A stretch of 64,000 nucleotides of DNA from Elymus sibiricus (GCA_039707655.1 CM077663.1:438295830-438359829), one strand, 5' to 3'. Positions 48,276 to 60,211 are shown, counted from the first letter of the stretch. Notes: generated by a model not told the origin, from the letters alone. Numbers and translations are program-made.

Positions 48276-49139
48276 AGGATCGAATCATGCATACATGAGG
48301 AATATATAGGGAGATGTTCAACGCAATGTACCCCTCACGGTGTTGTTATCTTCCAAATTAACCATTTATGATTTAAAAAAAATAGTAGTTGGTACCTGGT
48401 AGAATGCAAGCAGACTGTGGTCGATCTGGTGACGGCCCCTGCAGCGTGCGCATACGGTGCCCGCTAAAAGGGCGCCAGAGTGGTGTGTGACCCAGACCTA
48501 GGCTTGGTTGGGGCCTCCACCCTCCAGCTTTAGATGTTGTGCTTTGTTATGAGGTTTGAGTATGCGGCTCAGACAATTTGTACCCCTTCATCAAGTGGAT
48601 AGAAGTAACGACATATGTCACCAAGATGGTTGCTTCAGACATATTGATGTATTATTTTCCAGGGTCTTCCTGAATAATGCATAAAATGACTGCCTACATC
48701 GTCCTGATGCAGAGGCCGAGGGTCATCCTCCTTTTCGAAAAAAGCAGGCACCATAGTATATATTTCACTGAGTAAGTGAGTATAGAACTAGTCAGGCTAA
48801 TTGCATCTATGCGAACTACCTGCAACAGAAGCCAAGCAAGAATCTGGTCCCCGAGGCACTCGAGGCCCCGGTGATCACCTCTTCCTGGTCGATGGACCTC
48901 TTGCATCTCAAATTTTCAACTACAGTTCTAACAAGAATGTCAAGATACCGGTATCATGGATCTATTCTCTTATAGTTATAATTTCCTAGTTAAGTGTGAC
49001 ATGGGCATACTGTATCTCGTGTGCTGGTTTTGGTGGCGTTTATCGATCGACCTCTCGTGCAATATCGCGGCTGATGATTTTTTGTGGCAATATTAACTTA
49101 ATTACTAATAGATTTCACCGGCTGTTCAATGCCGCTCTC
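48276..49139. other. intergenic; second LINE 3' end near 48750
   Basis: ATGCAGAGGCCGAGGGTCATCC TCCTTTTCGAAAAAA (48707-48745) is another plant LINE 3' end with a short A tail, plus strand. The sequence leading to it from about 48420 is probably its 3' untranslated region. From 48750 to 49139 I recognise nothing. Confidence 0.5.
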
Positions 49140-49685
49140 TTTTTGACCCTTGTGCATGTGCCGGTTTTGTTGTCAATTCCTCGTCTTCCTCCCGACCATT
49201 TTTGGTGTGGGAAGAAGATGATGTGGCTGGTGCTGCCACGGGCTCTTCCAGGCCATGATAAGTTAGGCATATGTTGTTGCAAAGGTAGCTCCTGCATGCC
49301 ACTGAGTGCTCAGGCAGTGACCCCGGGCACGTTCTACTGAATGGGGAGACGACCATTGGTGCTACAAGGTCTGTCATCAACGCTACGAGCTTCTATGAAC
49401 CACCACAACTGCAAGCTAGTGCCACCAATATTGCTAGCAGAGAGATGCGGTGTTTTGAGCAAAGTCGTGCGTTGCTGGGAGCGCAGGAGGTGCTGGTGCG
49501 AGATGGCGAGCTACCGCAAGCTGATTGATCCAACGGTAGTGTCCACGAGGGGACCATAGATCCCCTCATAAGTAATTAAGACAAGAGGTTGTCGCTAAAA
49601 ATAATACACCAATAAAAGTAAAAAAGATTAGCTTCCTGCAATCCTGCTAGTTGTAAACACATCACATAAATGACATATATTGGTA
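49140..49685. repeat. downstream flank of F-box copy 4, shared with copy 2
   Basis: Matches 22823-23775, minus the TRIM: GTTGTCAATTCCTCGTCTTCC, GGGAAGAAGATGATG (the empty TRIM site, near 49207-49221), then GCAAGCTAGTGCCACCAAT, GAGCAAAGTCG and GACAAGAGGTTGTCGC. Confidence 0.75.
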
Positions 49686-51063
49686 TTAGTTGCTTCCAGG
49701 TAGGTCCCTCATCCAACATGGGGCATATGCAAAAGGCATGCCTGTATGTGTGCTTGTGTTTAGCATCTTGCCCAAGTATTGAACCTTAGAGCTATTGAAA
49801 TGGCAGGCCATTGCTTTAGCCGACCAATGGAACAAAATGATTTCTTTGTAATGATGAAATCCAAGACACTCAAAATAAGGAGATTTATGGTCAGAATCGC
49901 GATGCCAGTCTCTGGAGCCAATAGTATTTTCATCGTCAGAGTCCCATTCAAAATCATCCTTTGACAGTATTTCAACATTATCATCCATGAGGTTGACGCC
50001 GTTTTGGAACAACCACTCCATTTGATCAGCCGATTGTAAGATCCATGGTCCATCTTTAGCTTGCAAACTTGAATATTCATTCTTTAGTAGCCACTCCATC
50101 TGGCCAGAAGATTCATCAAGGAACCAAATTTTATATTTGCACCGGAACGACGCACAATACACCCCTTTCTTCGATTTTCCTAAACGAGGTTTTCCTTTAT
50201 TTCCTTTTGGCAACTTAATTAGTTGGTACTTATCATCCAATAAGTCTATTCTGTAAAAGAAAAAAACAGATCCCATTTAATATTGATTACCAAAGTAATC
50301 TTGGCATGAAAAGACAAATACAAGAATATTATGTACTCTATAATATATGGATGTGGTGTAGTATACCTCAAAATAAATCCATCTAAGTCACAGTGGACAT
50401 AGAGTGCCATTTGCCAGTAGGCGGAGTAGGACAAATTCATTGCAATTTTTTTCACATCGGCAACCGTTCCGACTGCATCGCCTTCTCTCGCAAATGATCT
50501 CTCTTTCCAACACCTAATCTTTGACGAGAAGACATAGATGACGTATAACAACGGTGGCCACTCTCTCGTGCCTGGTTGATGATAAAAATCCTGAGGGATC
50601 AATAACACCTCGTAATGCGGCGACATTGTGGGGTCGTACACAAGGAAGAGTGTACTAAGGCAACGAAAACAGTAGGGCTCTGGGCACGTACGCGGCGCTG
50701 GAGGCAACGGTGCCCACTGCCGTGTCGCAGGGTTTACCACGTAAATATAAGACCGCAAACGAAACAAGAGAAGGCCATTGCAACAGTCGTACAACACAAC
50801 GGTGAACATGGACTGCCGGTGAAGAGGTGTTGGAGGCTGCTGGTGATCTTGCACACCGTGGAGCGGCGGGCAAAGAGCCTCGGGGTGTCCAGGTCTGCCG
50901 TCTCGTAGATGACTCCATCTAACGAGAGCGGGAGGAGGTCGGCGCGGAGAAGGTGGCGGTCGTCAATGGTGATGCGCCAGGCCTTGCAGACGCAGCGGAA
51001 GGCGGCGAGGTTGCGTGGTGGGAGGTGACGGAGGATTTCCACTAGCACGTCGCCGTGCACCAT
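49686..51063 (-). pseudogene. F-box protein gene copy 4, frameshifted in exon 1
   Basis: Sister of copy 2. ATG at 51063 (or 51069). Exon 1 runs to 50367, intron 50366-50251, exon 2 50250-49686. The F-box is well preserved (VLVEILRHLPPRNLAAFRCV). The frame then changes between about 50800 and 50850: the upstream frame continues to a stop at 50734, while the downstream frame carries VVNPATRQW, YDPTMSPHYEVLLIP, VFSSKIRCWKER and HCDLDGFILR to the splice donor. Exon 1 is 697 bases, two modulo-three steps off the 707, 698 and 713 of copies 1, 3 and 5, confirming the net shift. Exon 2 is open and complete (KLPKGNKGKPRLGKS, IWFLDESSGQMEW, CWMRDLPGSN). It probably encodes only a truncated F-box protein, or is silent. 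Confidence 0.85.
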
Positions 51064-51339
51064 GCACATGTCGACCGTGTTGAGGTTGATTCGATCGGTG
51101 GCAGTCGAGGAGGAATTATGACAGCGGTGCCTCCTGTGCTGGTCCAAAATATATAGGAAGGTTTGATTGATTTATATACGTATATGATGAGGTCGGTAGA
51201 CGTAACGCGTGCAACGAAACGGTGTTGGAGTTAAACACGTACTACGACTTAAATCCACCGTCAGCTGGTGGTGTCCGGTTCGGTGTGCATGCATGTACCG
51301 TGTAGCACTAGTAGGATTCGATCCGTTTGTGTGCGTGTG
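51064..51339. other. upstream region of F-box copy 4
   Basis: Putative promoter of copy 4; no TATA box identified. No other gene seen. Confidence 0.35.
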
Positions 51340-51432
51340 TTCTGTCGCCGGGATAAGATCGCAGGAGCTTGCATTGTGGTGTCGCCGGGATCAGATCGCA
51401 GGAGCTTGTGGTGTCGCCGGGATAAGATCGGC
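51340..51432. repeat. short tandem repeat, three units of about 30-38 bp
   Basis: Three copies of GTCGCCGGGAT(A/C)AGATCG, two followed by CAGGAGCTTG, begin near 51346, 51384 and 51413. Frames through it are chance. Confidence 0.8.
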
Positions 51433-51710
51433 CGGAAGGAATCGGCCGCTTGTACTCGTATATCAGTATATGTACATGCGCAGCCGGAGTGCTATCCGGC
51501 TCTTAATGTAGGAGCAGGAACGTGCATGTTCTCATTGTCACCGTACATGCGCACCCGGCGATGGCGAGGCGCTGGCGTAAGTTATTCCGGCAGACGGGGA
51601 TGGTGTCCGTCGCTCCAACGCTTTGCATGGACTGGACCGGACACCGCCCATGGCTTCAGCAAATCAACGAAGGTGTTCGACCAGGCCACGATGGTTTTGG
51701 ACGACATACG

Positions 51711-51935
51711 CTTTTTTTTTTTGAAACTAGGCAAAAGATTTACCATTTTCATTAATTAAGAAGAGAGTATTGTTACAGAAATGCCGTGAAACGGCAAAAG
51801 CCTAAACGGATTACTCTCGCGGCATTACATTGCTCAATTCCTTGGCGCCTGCAATAGCCCAAATAGACATTTCTTCTTTGATGATCTGTGAGACGATCGC
51901 CACGATACGCTATGAATGCCAAGTCAGTGTCACAT
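51711..51935 (-). pseudogene. LINE 3' end remnant
   Basis: A T run at 51711-51721 followed by GAAACTAGGCAAAAGATTTACC and CATTTTCATTAATTAAG is the reverse of a LINE tail. GCCGTGAAACGGC (51783-51795) is a small stem. Only the 3' end remains; no coding domain. Confidence 0.5.
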
Positions 51936-52369
51936 CGCACGGCATGCATGATGCATCATGGCGCCCGGCCCGGTGTCGACCAAGAACGTGCGCGTGTTTG
52001 CTCGTCCGGCCAGACCTACGGTGCACGCCTTCGTATGCATGGCAGGTTACGGTCGGCACTTGGCAGCGCGGGCAGGCTGGACAAGGCAGTGGAGCTCGTC
52101 GCCGAGGGCGATGCCAGTCCGGTGCACTATCTAGGGCTCGCCGCGCACTCTCGGCATCCGTGGCAGATTAACTGTACACAGACGGACACTCTAAAATTCC
52201 AATTCCATTGGCTGGTGAACATATGCAAGAAGAGGCTGACATGTGGATCCCCCGTGATATCGTACCAGCTACTGAACCTCAGACTTAACCATTCATTCAG
52301 ATTCAGTTATATGTGAACCTCAGACTTAAGCATTCATTCAGTTAACCACAACCAAGCTGCTATTCATGT
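51936..52369. other. intergenic, nothing recognised
   Basis: GC-moderate sequence with overlapping short frames on the plus strand and no family resemblance I can name. CTGAACCTCAGACTTAA(C/G)CATTCATTCAG is nearly duplicated at 52271 and 52313. Confidence 0.35.
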
Positions 52370-53060
52370 TTTATAAATTTGTGAACAAATTTGGAAACCT
52401 GGAACATTTTTTGAAATTCCTAAACATTTTTTGAATTTGCAAAGAAAATTTGAAAACATGAACAATTTTGAATTTGGAAACAAAAACTAAAATGGAAACA
52501 TTTTAGTTTTTTTCGTACAAATTTTCAAACGTTGATTTTTTTAAAATCTGTGAACACAATCTAAATGGGAATAATTTTTAAATTTGCAACGCAGATCCGA
52601 ATTATTGTTGGCTTTTTGCAAGCATTTTTTTTTAAAACGCCGTGTTCTGTCAAAGGCAAACACTTTCCGAATTTGTGTTCAAAATTTTTTAAAAAAGAAA
52701 CATTTCGAAATACAGGAACATTTTTTTGCAAATAATGACCAATTTTGTTAAAACGGGAACATTTTTTGAATTTCCAGAACAAAAGTTGGAAACACGAACT
52801 TATTTTGAAACTTCCGAACAAATTTTTAAAACATGAATATTCTTAAAATTTGTGAAACTAGAAGAATTTAAAAACACTAATCTGTAAAATACGAACATTT
52901 TTGTAAAATTGCAAACAATTTTGAAAACACACGAACATTTTTTTGAAAACAAGTGAAAATTGAAAAATGAAAAATGAAAAAAAAAATGAATGAAAGAAAA
53001 GAAACAGAAAAAAGGACAAAAAAAGAAACAGGAAAAGAAAAAAGTAGAAAAAAAAAACTG
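52370..53060. other. AT-rich low-complexity spacer
   Basis: Repeats of GAACATTTTTTGAA-type sequence, counterpart in texture of 34871-36240. No gene. Confidence 0.45.
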
Positions 53061-53917
53061 TTTAGGAACTTCTTAGAAGGTTCCCGAAATAGCAAAAACC
53101 AGCTAGGATCCTCCAAAAAGGTTCTTAAAACCGGGATCAATGAAGCGCTGAACGGGCCGGCCCAGGACATCGCTCGCTTGTCAATCGCTGTGCGATTGCT
53201 TGATAACTTGACGCAACGTGCGTCATAGGGTTTTCCCTTCCTCATGTGCTGAGGTATGTGGATGGCACGAGTCACCCGTACAGAGATGGCTCGGAGGGCC
53301 ATGCACCATGCGGTGGGCCCCATGTCACCTAAATATCTCCTAACACGCAGCTCAGATCCAGAGAAACAAAATTACTTCTCAAGTTTGTCTATCCAATCAT
53401 GAAACGTATCAAGAATTTTGATGATTTTGGAAAATGGTGTCTTCAATACGGAAAATGCTAATGGAGGCCGGGCTCCATGGATCTTGTTTTGAAAATATAA
53501 TTTTTCTACAATGCGACAAAATTGAGTATTTTTGTGAACATACATACACATGTATACTTACGTATGTGCACATTTCCATAACAATATAATTTCACACCTG
53601 TCGTACACAAAAAAGGCAAATATGTATTTTCAGAATGGGCCGATTTTTTTGTTATTGGACTGGAAATTTGTTTTTTTTCACAGCCTACAAATCATACTAT
53701 TTTCAAACGATTTTCCCACACGTTCATACGAAATACATATAAGTTCCATGATTTTTTCCGTTTTTATTGAAACTTTTAAATATGTTTTTTTTAAAAGGGC
53801 TCCTAGCTTGTCCTCTGAAAATCCGCACTCATCTTCAATAGTGCTATTTTGCTTATTCAATCACTCCAGTATAGTCCTCATTGTCTGGATAACTCAATGG
53901 GCCGGCCAAAACTTATA
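53061..53917. repeat. spacer anchors shared with the first block, including an empty MULE site
   Basis: 53237-53365 matches 36290-36370 (GATGGCACGAGTCACCC and CTCAGATCCAGAGA). 53843-53905 matches 38025-38055 joined to 39505-39535: AGTGCTATTTTGCTTATTCA, then CTCCAGTATAGTCCTCATT in place of CCAGTCTCCGC plus the 1.4-kb Mutator-like insert, then TTGTCTGGATAACT(C/T)AATGGGCCGG. No gene. Confidence 0.75.
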
Positions 53918-54289
53918 GGACGCGTCTACAGAGTGGCTGGCTGCTCCGCAGCGTTTCGGAGCGGCCGGCCAAATATGGTAAAATCTGGTCCTTAGTGTAA
54001 AAAAGGAAATTATTTATCCCTCCTAACCTAGAGCCAACACCCCAAAAAGGAAATTATCTGTCTGCTCTTATTTAAAAAGGAAAATATCCATGTGAATAGG
54101 TGTGAATGCATTTAATTCGGATTTCAAAATTTTGAAAAAGCCATAACTTTTGACTCGAACATCGGAATTAAGATCCAATTGCAGCGTTGGAATCTTTGCG
54201 ACGTGCTCTTCGAAACTAGATCCCACATAGATATATGTCGACAAACTTTTTTCTGTGCAATTTAGTCCCCGTTTTGTGCAACTGTCTAC

Positions 54290-55277
54290 AAGCGATGTGC
54301 AACTTTCTCCTCACTCATGGACATGCTATTTTCACTTATGCGAATAAGTGTGAACACATTTAATTCGAGTTTTTATTTTTTAATAATTCGTAACTTTTGA
54401 ACTGAATATCGAAATTAAGTTCTGTTTTCACCGTAGGAATCCTCGCAGCGTGCTCTTTGAAATTAGATTCAGGATGGGTATGTTTTGACAAATATATTTT
54501 TGTGCAATTTTGTCTTTGTTTCGTGCAACATCTAGTAGTCGATGTGCAACTTTCCCCTAGTCGTTTTTCACTAATGAAACATCCACCCCAACTACCCCCA
54601 ACAGTGAGATGTGCAACTTCGTCTGCTGCTCTGGCCAACGACCTAGTACTCGATGTAAAACTTTCTCCCGCCCATGGATGTGCATTTTTTTTGTTACCCC
54701 TGGCCAAATGCCTATCAGGGAGATGTGCAACTTTGTCCGCTGCCCTGGGAAAATGCCTAGCAGTGATATGCAACTTTCACATACTTCATTGGTGTAGTTT
54801 TTACTATTTGCGCTCTGTCCCAAGAACCGTTCTAGTGAGGTGTGCAATTTCGTTTGCTACCTTGGACAACTTTATAATATTGGATGTGCATTTTTCGTCG
54901 TTGGCGTCCATATCCCATCTACCCTTCCTATGAGATGTGCAACTTCGCTTGTTGCCCCTGCCAACTGCCTAGCAGTCGATATGCAACTTTGTGTGTTGTC
55001 CCGATCAACTAACTAGTAGTCGATGTGCAACTTTGTCTGTAGCCCTGGCCAACTACACAAATGATAACGTGAAACTCTACGGTCGTCCGTATGCGATTTT
55101 GTTGTCGCGCATGTGCAACTCCCATAGTCGTGATTGTGCGACTATGCAAGTGCACATGTGCAATCCCCACAACCATGCATAAGCTATTATGCCATGCACC
55201 TCTACGCCCACGCATGTGCGAGTATGCTAACACGTATGTGCACATCTATGGTTGTGCGTGTGCGAGCATGCGAACAT
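54290..55277. repeat. looser precursor repeats of the minisatellite
   Basis: Irregularly spaced copies of (C/A)GATGTGCAACTT(C/T) followed by (T/G)CCCTGGCCAAC and CCTAG(C/T)AG. They grade into the regular 44-bp array to the right, so this part looks like the ancestral, less homogenised form. Confidence 0.7.
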
Positions 55278-56512
55278 GAGTGTGCAACTCTATGGCTGTG
55301 TGTGTGCGACTATTCCGATGAGAGTGGCAACGCTGCGATCATGCGTGAGCTACCGCCCCGACGAGAGTGTGCAGCTCAGCGGTTGCGCGTGTGCGACTAT
55401 GCCACCGCGCATGTGCATGAGCTACAATCCGACGAGAGTGTGCAACTCCGCGACCGTGTGTGTGCGACTATGCAGACGAGAGTGTGCAACTCAGCAGTCG
55501 CGCGTGTGCGACTATGCCGAGGAAAGGGTGCAACTCCGCGACTGTGTGTGTACAACTATGCGGATGAGAGTGTGCGACTCAGTGATCGCGCGTGTGCGAC
55601 TATTTTGAGAAAAGTGTGCAACGCCGCGACCGTGTCTGTGCGACTGTGCAGACGAGAGTGTGCAATGACTCAGCGGTCACGCATGTGCGATTATTCCAAG
55701 GAAAGTGTGCAACACCGTGATCGTGTGTGCGCGACTATGCGGACAAGAGTGTGCAACTCAGCGGTTGCGCGTGTGCGACTATGCCGAAAAAATTGTGCAA
55801 CTCCACGATTGTGTGTGTGCGACTACGCAGACGAGAGTGGGCAACTCAGCAGTCGCGCGTGTGCGACTATGCCGAGGAAAGTTTCCAACTCCACGATCGT
55901 GTGTGTGCGATTACGCGGACGAGAGTGTGCAACTCAGCGGTCACGCGTGTGCGACTATGCCGAGGAAAGTTTGCAACTCCACGACCGTGTGTGTGCGACT
56001 ATGCGGACGAGAGTGTGCAACTCAGCGGTCATGTGTGTGCGACTATGCCGAGGAAAGTTTTCAACTCCGCGACCGTGTGTGTGCGACTATGCGGACGAGA
56101 GTGTGCAACTTAGCAGTCACGCGTGTGCGACTATGCCGAGGAAAGTGTGCATCTCCGTGACCGTGTGTGTCTGACTAGGTGGACGAGAGTGTGCAACTCA
56201 GCGGTCGCGCATGTGCGACTATGCCGAGGAAAGTGTGCAAATCCGCGTCCGTTGTGCGACTACGCGGACGAGAGTGTGCAACTCTGCGGTCGCGCGTGTG
56301 CAACTAAGTCGATGAGAGGGTCCAGCTCCACGACCGCGCGTGTGCGACTACGCGGACGAGATTGTGCAACTCTGCGGTCGCGCGTGTGCAACTAAGTCGA
56401 TGAGAGGGTCCAGCTCCACGACCGCGCGTGTGCGACTACGCGGACGAGAGTGTGCAACTCTGCGGTCGCGCATTTGCAACTACGCGGACGAGAATGTACA
56501 ACTCCGTGATCG
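55278..56512. repeat. 44-bp minisatellite with 88-bp higher-order period
   Basis: About 28 units start GTGTGCAACT. Two unit types alternate: one ending CTATGCCGAGGAAA and one ending CTATGCGGACGAGA, giving an 88-bp dimer. Near 56276-56451 an 88-bp segment is repeated almost perfectly, a recent duplication. There are no stop codons in any plus-strand frame over long stretches, so Cys/Arg-rich open frames up to 346 codons appear in all three frames. Since 88 is not a multiple of three, no single peptide repeat is conserved; I treat them as non-genes. Confidence 0.92.
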
Positions 56513-56649
56513 AAATTTCTAGAACTAAATTGATGTGATTTAGCCTGTGTGTACGAAGCAACAATCAATGTGATTTTACAATCCTTCAAAAATTCTTTTT
56601 GACAAAAAGCAGAACTCTGAACTTTCAAATAGAGGGATGCGTTCTGCTA

Positions 56650-56945
56650 CTTGGTGATCTTTTTCTTGGCTGGTTGAACAATCAGCAATGGTCTCCGCGT
56701 ACTTTTCTCTAGGAATTCCTCAAACGTGTGGCTCCAGATATTTGTCCACAATCAGTCGCCTGCAGCCCAGAGATTCAGTAAATGTCAGGCCATTGAGAAG
56801 GGCTACTACTTCCACCTACACCGCATCAAGAATGGGATCAAAATAAAGAACGTGGAACCAGCCATGGCTTCACCTCCATTGTTCCTCAGGACTGCCGCAA
56901 TCGAGCCAGAGCCATCATCTAAGATGCGTTGAGATTTGGTTTGCA
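56650..56945 (-). pseudogene. RNase H-like (RVT_3 type) LINE fragment
   Basis: The minus strand from about 56936 reads DDGSGSIAAVLRNNGGE, the start of the plant LINE-type RNase H domain. After a frame change, ESLGCRRLIV follows, matching the later GCRRLIVESDC-type motif. Several stops intervene. It is probably carried inside the Mutator-like element. Confidence 0.6.
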
Positions 56946-57646
56946 GGTTCCCGGTGGAGGTCGTTGCCGCATTGTTTCATGTGGGCCAGCATTCGATGCA
57001 TGCTAATGTCTAAGCGATTGCTGCGCCGCCGTGATACTGTAGAGGAGGAGAGCCAGCCGCGGTGCCTTGTCGTAGACATCCGCATCTGTCCGTCACAGGG
57101 GTGCTTGCCGCGCCGCGTCGCACCGCCATGAGATGAACTAGCTGCTCTGGCCACACCACTTCGATCTGGTGGTCTGCGATGCCGGGGAGGAGGGTTCGTA
57201 GCTGGCCATAGCACCACCAGTAGCAGGGGCTGGAGGCCGACAGCGAGGAGCACCACCGCCTTGAGCAGACCGGCGAGCTCCCGTTGCAGCCACCTCCTCC
57301 CCTTCATCGACCTCCTGCCGCGGATCTCTGACGAGCAGATGTGGCAGCGTCCACCACTGAGTGGATGGATCGGAGGCGGATAGGTCGTCGGCGGCGACAT
57401 CGGTGGAGAGGAAGGTGGTGCCGACGGTGGGGGTCGACGGTGGAGGACATCGAATGTCGAGAAGGAGATGCGCCTGTAGGGGATTGATGACGCTGGGAGG
57501 CCGGAGACCGAGCTCGGGAAGCCAGATAGTGCGCCCCGACCAGGTCGCACCTGACCACACGCGCTAAGATAGGAGCGAGATCGAGCGGTCAGGAGCCGGC
57601 CGCTCGTTCTATCCAAATAGTGCGTACGCACTTTTTAGATTTTAGG
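56946..57646 (-). other. GC-rich stretch with a 238-codon minus frame, unidentified
   Basis: A minus-strand frame 57631-56915 is open for 238 codons but is Pro/Arg/Ser-rich, and its end overlaps the RNase H remnant in another frame. Comparable frames exist in the other registers, as expected for GC-rich DNA. I do not recognise a protein and would not call a gene. It could be captured leader or exon sequence in the Mutator-like element. Confidence 0.3.
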
Positions 57647-57655
57647 AAACTTATA

Positions 57656-58449
57656 TGGACACCGAAAGGCCCAGACCAACTGCATGATCCTTCACATATT
57701 CGTCTGAATTCTTAAGGTCCCTTGGTTTTGTTGTTTTAAAAGCAAACGACTCTTTTCTTCCATTCTCTTTGCCATGCCCTTCTGTGTGGAAATCGTCCTT
57801 CTTTGCATACAAATTTAGTGGCAATTCCGAAGTGCCGTCTATTTTGGACCGAAGAGAGTGTAATAAATAATCTGGTAGATGCACATAACATTTGCGTTGA
57901 TGCTTCCAAAAATAAATTTTGGTTCAACATGGTAGATGCACCTAACATTTTTCAGGGTTCTATCCTAAAAAATGAGATACTCTCATAATTTAAATTTGTG
58001 AAATTTTTTTGTCTTTCAAGCCATTCATAGAATTGCAATCGACAGTCTTATTTACTTAATTTGTAAAAAAATAATAGAAGCGTACTATTAAGGAAGCACC
58101 ACACATAAATTTTCCAACAACAACAATAATAATAATAATAATAATGATTATTTCACAATCAAAGATTTGAAAAATATCTAATAGCTATCCATTTTATGTG
58201 ATCAATACAATATGTTGTAACATAAGAACAACTATTCCATGTCTGTTCTAACAAACCGAATAGAAACATGCAAGTGCCCCTTATCAGACTTAAAAACAAT
58301 GTACCGAAAACTAATAAAAGAGCGGCAAGTTGACTTGATTATTCCTAGGACAACACATGCAATATGAACATCAGTACAAGAAGAAGTAGGACTAGGAAAA
58401 ATATAAAAGCTTGTCATTAATACATGAGAATATTGGTACTACATTACCA
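57656..58449. repeat. F-box downstream module, copy 5 (uninterrupted)
   Basis: Contains the same ordered phrases as 39655-40317 and 44153-44462 without interruption, with a short (AAC)3(AAT)8 run at 58115-58145. It is the reference showing that the 3.6-kb block at 40521-44152 is an insertion or rearrangement. Confidence 0.75.
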
Positions 58450-59853
58450 TTAATAGCTTCCAGGTAAGTTCCTCATCCAACATGGGGCGTACGTGAAAGC
58501 CACTTGTATCTCGGTGCGCATTTGTGGCAGCTTGCCTAAATATCGAACCTTCAAGCTATTTAAATGGTATGCTACTGTTTTATCTAACCAACCGAACAAA
58601 ACGATTTCTTTGTAAGGATGAAATCCAAGACACTGAAAATAAGGAGAGTTGTTGTCGGATTCTTTAGGCCAGTCCGCAGTGTCAACCGTGTTTTCATCGT
58701 CAGAGTCCCATTCAAAATCAACTTTCGATAGAGCTTCGCTGTTATCGTCTCTGAGTTTAAGGTTGGTGTCGTTTTCCACCAGCTGCTCATCCATGTGATC
58801 ACGCGATTGTAATATCCATGGTCCATCCTCAACATGCATGTTTGAACATTTTGTAACCGTTGGTTGGAGATCGATTTCATTCTTCAACACCCATTCCACC
58901 CGGCCACGAGATTCATCAAGGAATCAAATTTCACATTCACATCTTCCATGAATCAGTGCACAATATACCTCTTTCATTGATTTTCCTAGACGAGGTAGTC
59001 CTTTGTCTCCTTTTGGTAACTTAATTACTTGATACCTATCATTTGATAAGTTTATTCTGCAAAAAAAATGAATATTTATAACGAAGACATTATTGGTAGA
59101 AAACATATACAAGAGTATTGCGTATGGCGGATAGCGTCACCTCAAAATAAAGCCATATTCACGACTCACATACAGTGCCCCTCGCCAGTACGCTGAGTGG
59201 CGCAAATACAACGGACACACTTCCAAATCATCAATCGTTCCGGCGGCATCACCTTCTCGCATAATTGGCCTCTCCTTCCAGCACATACTCTTTGACGAGA
59301 AGACACAGATGACGTACGACGAAGGTGGCCATTCGGCCGTCCTATCTGAGACATCTTCAGGAATACGAGGGATCAATAATACCTCGTAATGCGGTGACAC
59401 CGTGGGATCATAGATGATGTATTGGTCACCGCGGCGGCATGAGCAGGTGCCATACCACGACAGAGAGCAACGAGAGCTCGTGCACGGTACATGGGGCAAC
59501 TGCGCCCACTGCCGTGTGGCGGGATTGACCAAATAACGATACACAAAGAGGAGGCTATTGCAATAGTTTTGCATCGGCCAATAATAGGACTTGTCGTCCG
59601 GTCTGTGTGCTTTGAAGTAGTCGACGCCGCTGACGATCTCGCACACCGTGGAGCGGCGGGTGAAGAGCATCGGGTCGTCCCGGTGTCCCGTCTCATAGAA
59701 TACTCCTTGGAGCGAGAGCAGGAGCAGGTCGGTGCGTAGGAGGCGGCGGTTATCGACGGTGGCGCGCCAAAACTTGCAGACGCAGCGGAAGACGGCGATG
59801 CTGCGTGGCGGAAGGCGGCGGAGGATGTCCACCAGCACGTCGGCGCACACCAT
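58450..59853 (-). pseudogene. F-box protein gene copy 5, stop in exon 2
   Basis: Sister of copy 3. Exon 1 is 59853-59141, the intron 59140-59057 (84 bp), and exon 2 59056-58450. The joined length is 1320 bases, 439 residues if open. The F-box reads VLVDILRRLPPRSIAVFRCV. It carries LVNPATRQW, YDPTVSPHYEV, VFSSKSMCWKER and SREYGF at the splice, then KLPKGDKGLPRLGKS. At 58924-58926 the conserved Trp of CEIWFLDES is TGA (TGG to TGA), codon 282, and the remaining frame is open to CWMRNLPGSY. Exon 1 and the splice sites are intact, so a truncated F-box protein of 281 residues is possible. Compared with copy 3 it has a three-codon insertion in the CTSSRCSLSWYGT region. Confidence 0.87.
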
Positions 59854-60211
59854 GTCCGTGTATGTGGACCGCCGACCGGTTGTGAAGATCCGATCGGCCG
59901 GCGGCAGTTGAGGAGGAAGAAGATGATGGCGCGATTAGGGTACTGCGACCGATGGACTTGCTCTAGGGTACCTAGCTAGCACCCGAGTCGACTCGTACAG
60001 GTCAAGTTAATCAGGCTTCCGTGCCACACGCAACGGGAACAGAACAGATCTGTTCACGTGTAGCCAACATGTACGCAGAGACCGGCGCTGTCGACGTACT
60101 GCACACGTATCCCATAGTTTGAGTCGTGCTGGACCTGGAGTAGTAATGATGTAGCAATGCACAATCCAGTCATCACAAATTCAGTGTAAGGGCCTGCTTA
60201 AGCCAATATAT
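59854..60211. repeat. upstream flank of F-box copy 5, shared with copy 3
   Basis: Matches 45840-46510 minus the MITE: GACCGCCGACCGGTTGTGAAG, CACACGCAACGGGAACA, TCACGTGTAGCCAACATGTACG and TAAGGGCCTGCTTAAG. It presumably includes the copy 5 promoter. Homology ends at the CACTA terminus. Confidence 0.75.

Larger units (their letters stand above)
53918..57646. mobile_element. large Mutator-like element (3729 bp) carrying a minisatellite
   Basis: AAACTTATA occurs exactly at both edges (53909-53917 and 57647-57655), where the first block reads CACACTTATACGGAC without an insert, so this is a 9-bp target duplication. The two inverted ends share AGTG at positions 15-18 and GAGCGGCCGGC ending at position 52 from each terminus, a degenerate terminal repeat. 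Inside are A/T-rich sequence, the 44/88-bp minisatellite, an RNase H-like LINE fragment and a GC-rich stretch. No Mutator transposase seen. Confidence 0.65.

Noticed and set aside
55134..56174. 346-codon Cys/Arg-rich plus-strand open frame
   Set aside because: It lies in the 44/88-bp minisatellite; all three forward frames are open and the period is not a multiple of three, so it is a by-product of a stop-free repeat unit.
55278..56512. CRISPR array
   Set aside because: The units are contiguous with no unique spacers, and the window is a plant nuclear genome.
56915..57631. 238-codon minus-strand frame
   Set aside because: GC-rich, low-complexity composition with competing frames; its end overlaps an RNase H remnant in another frame; no domain recognised.
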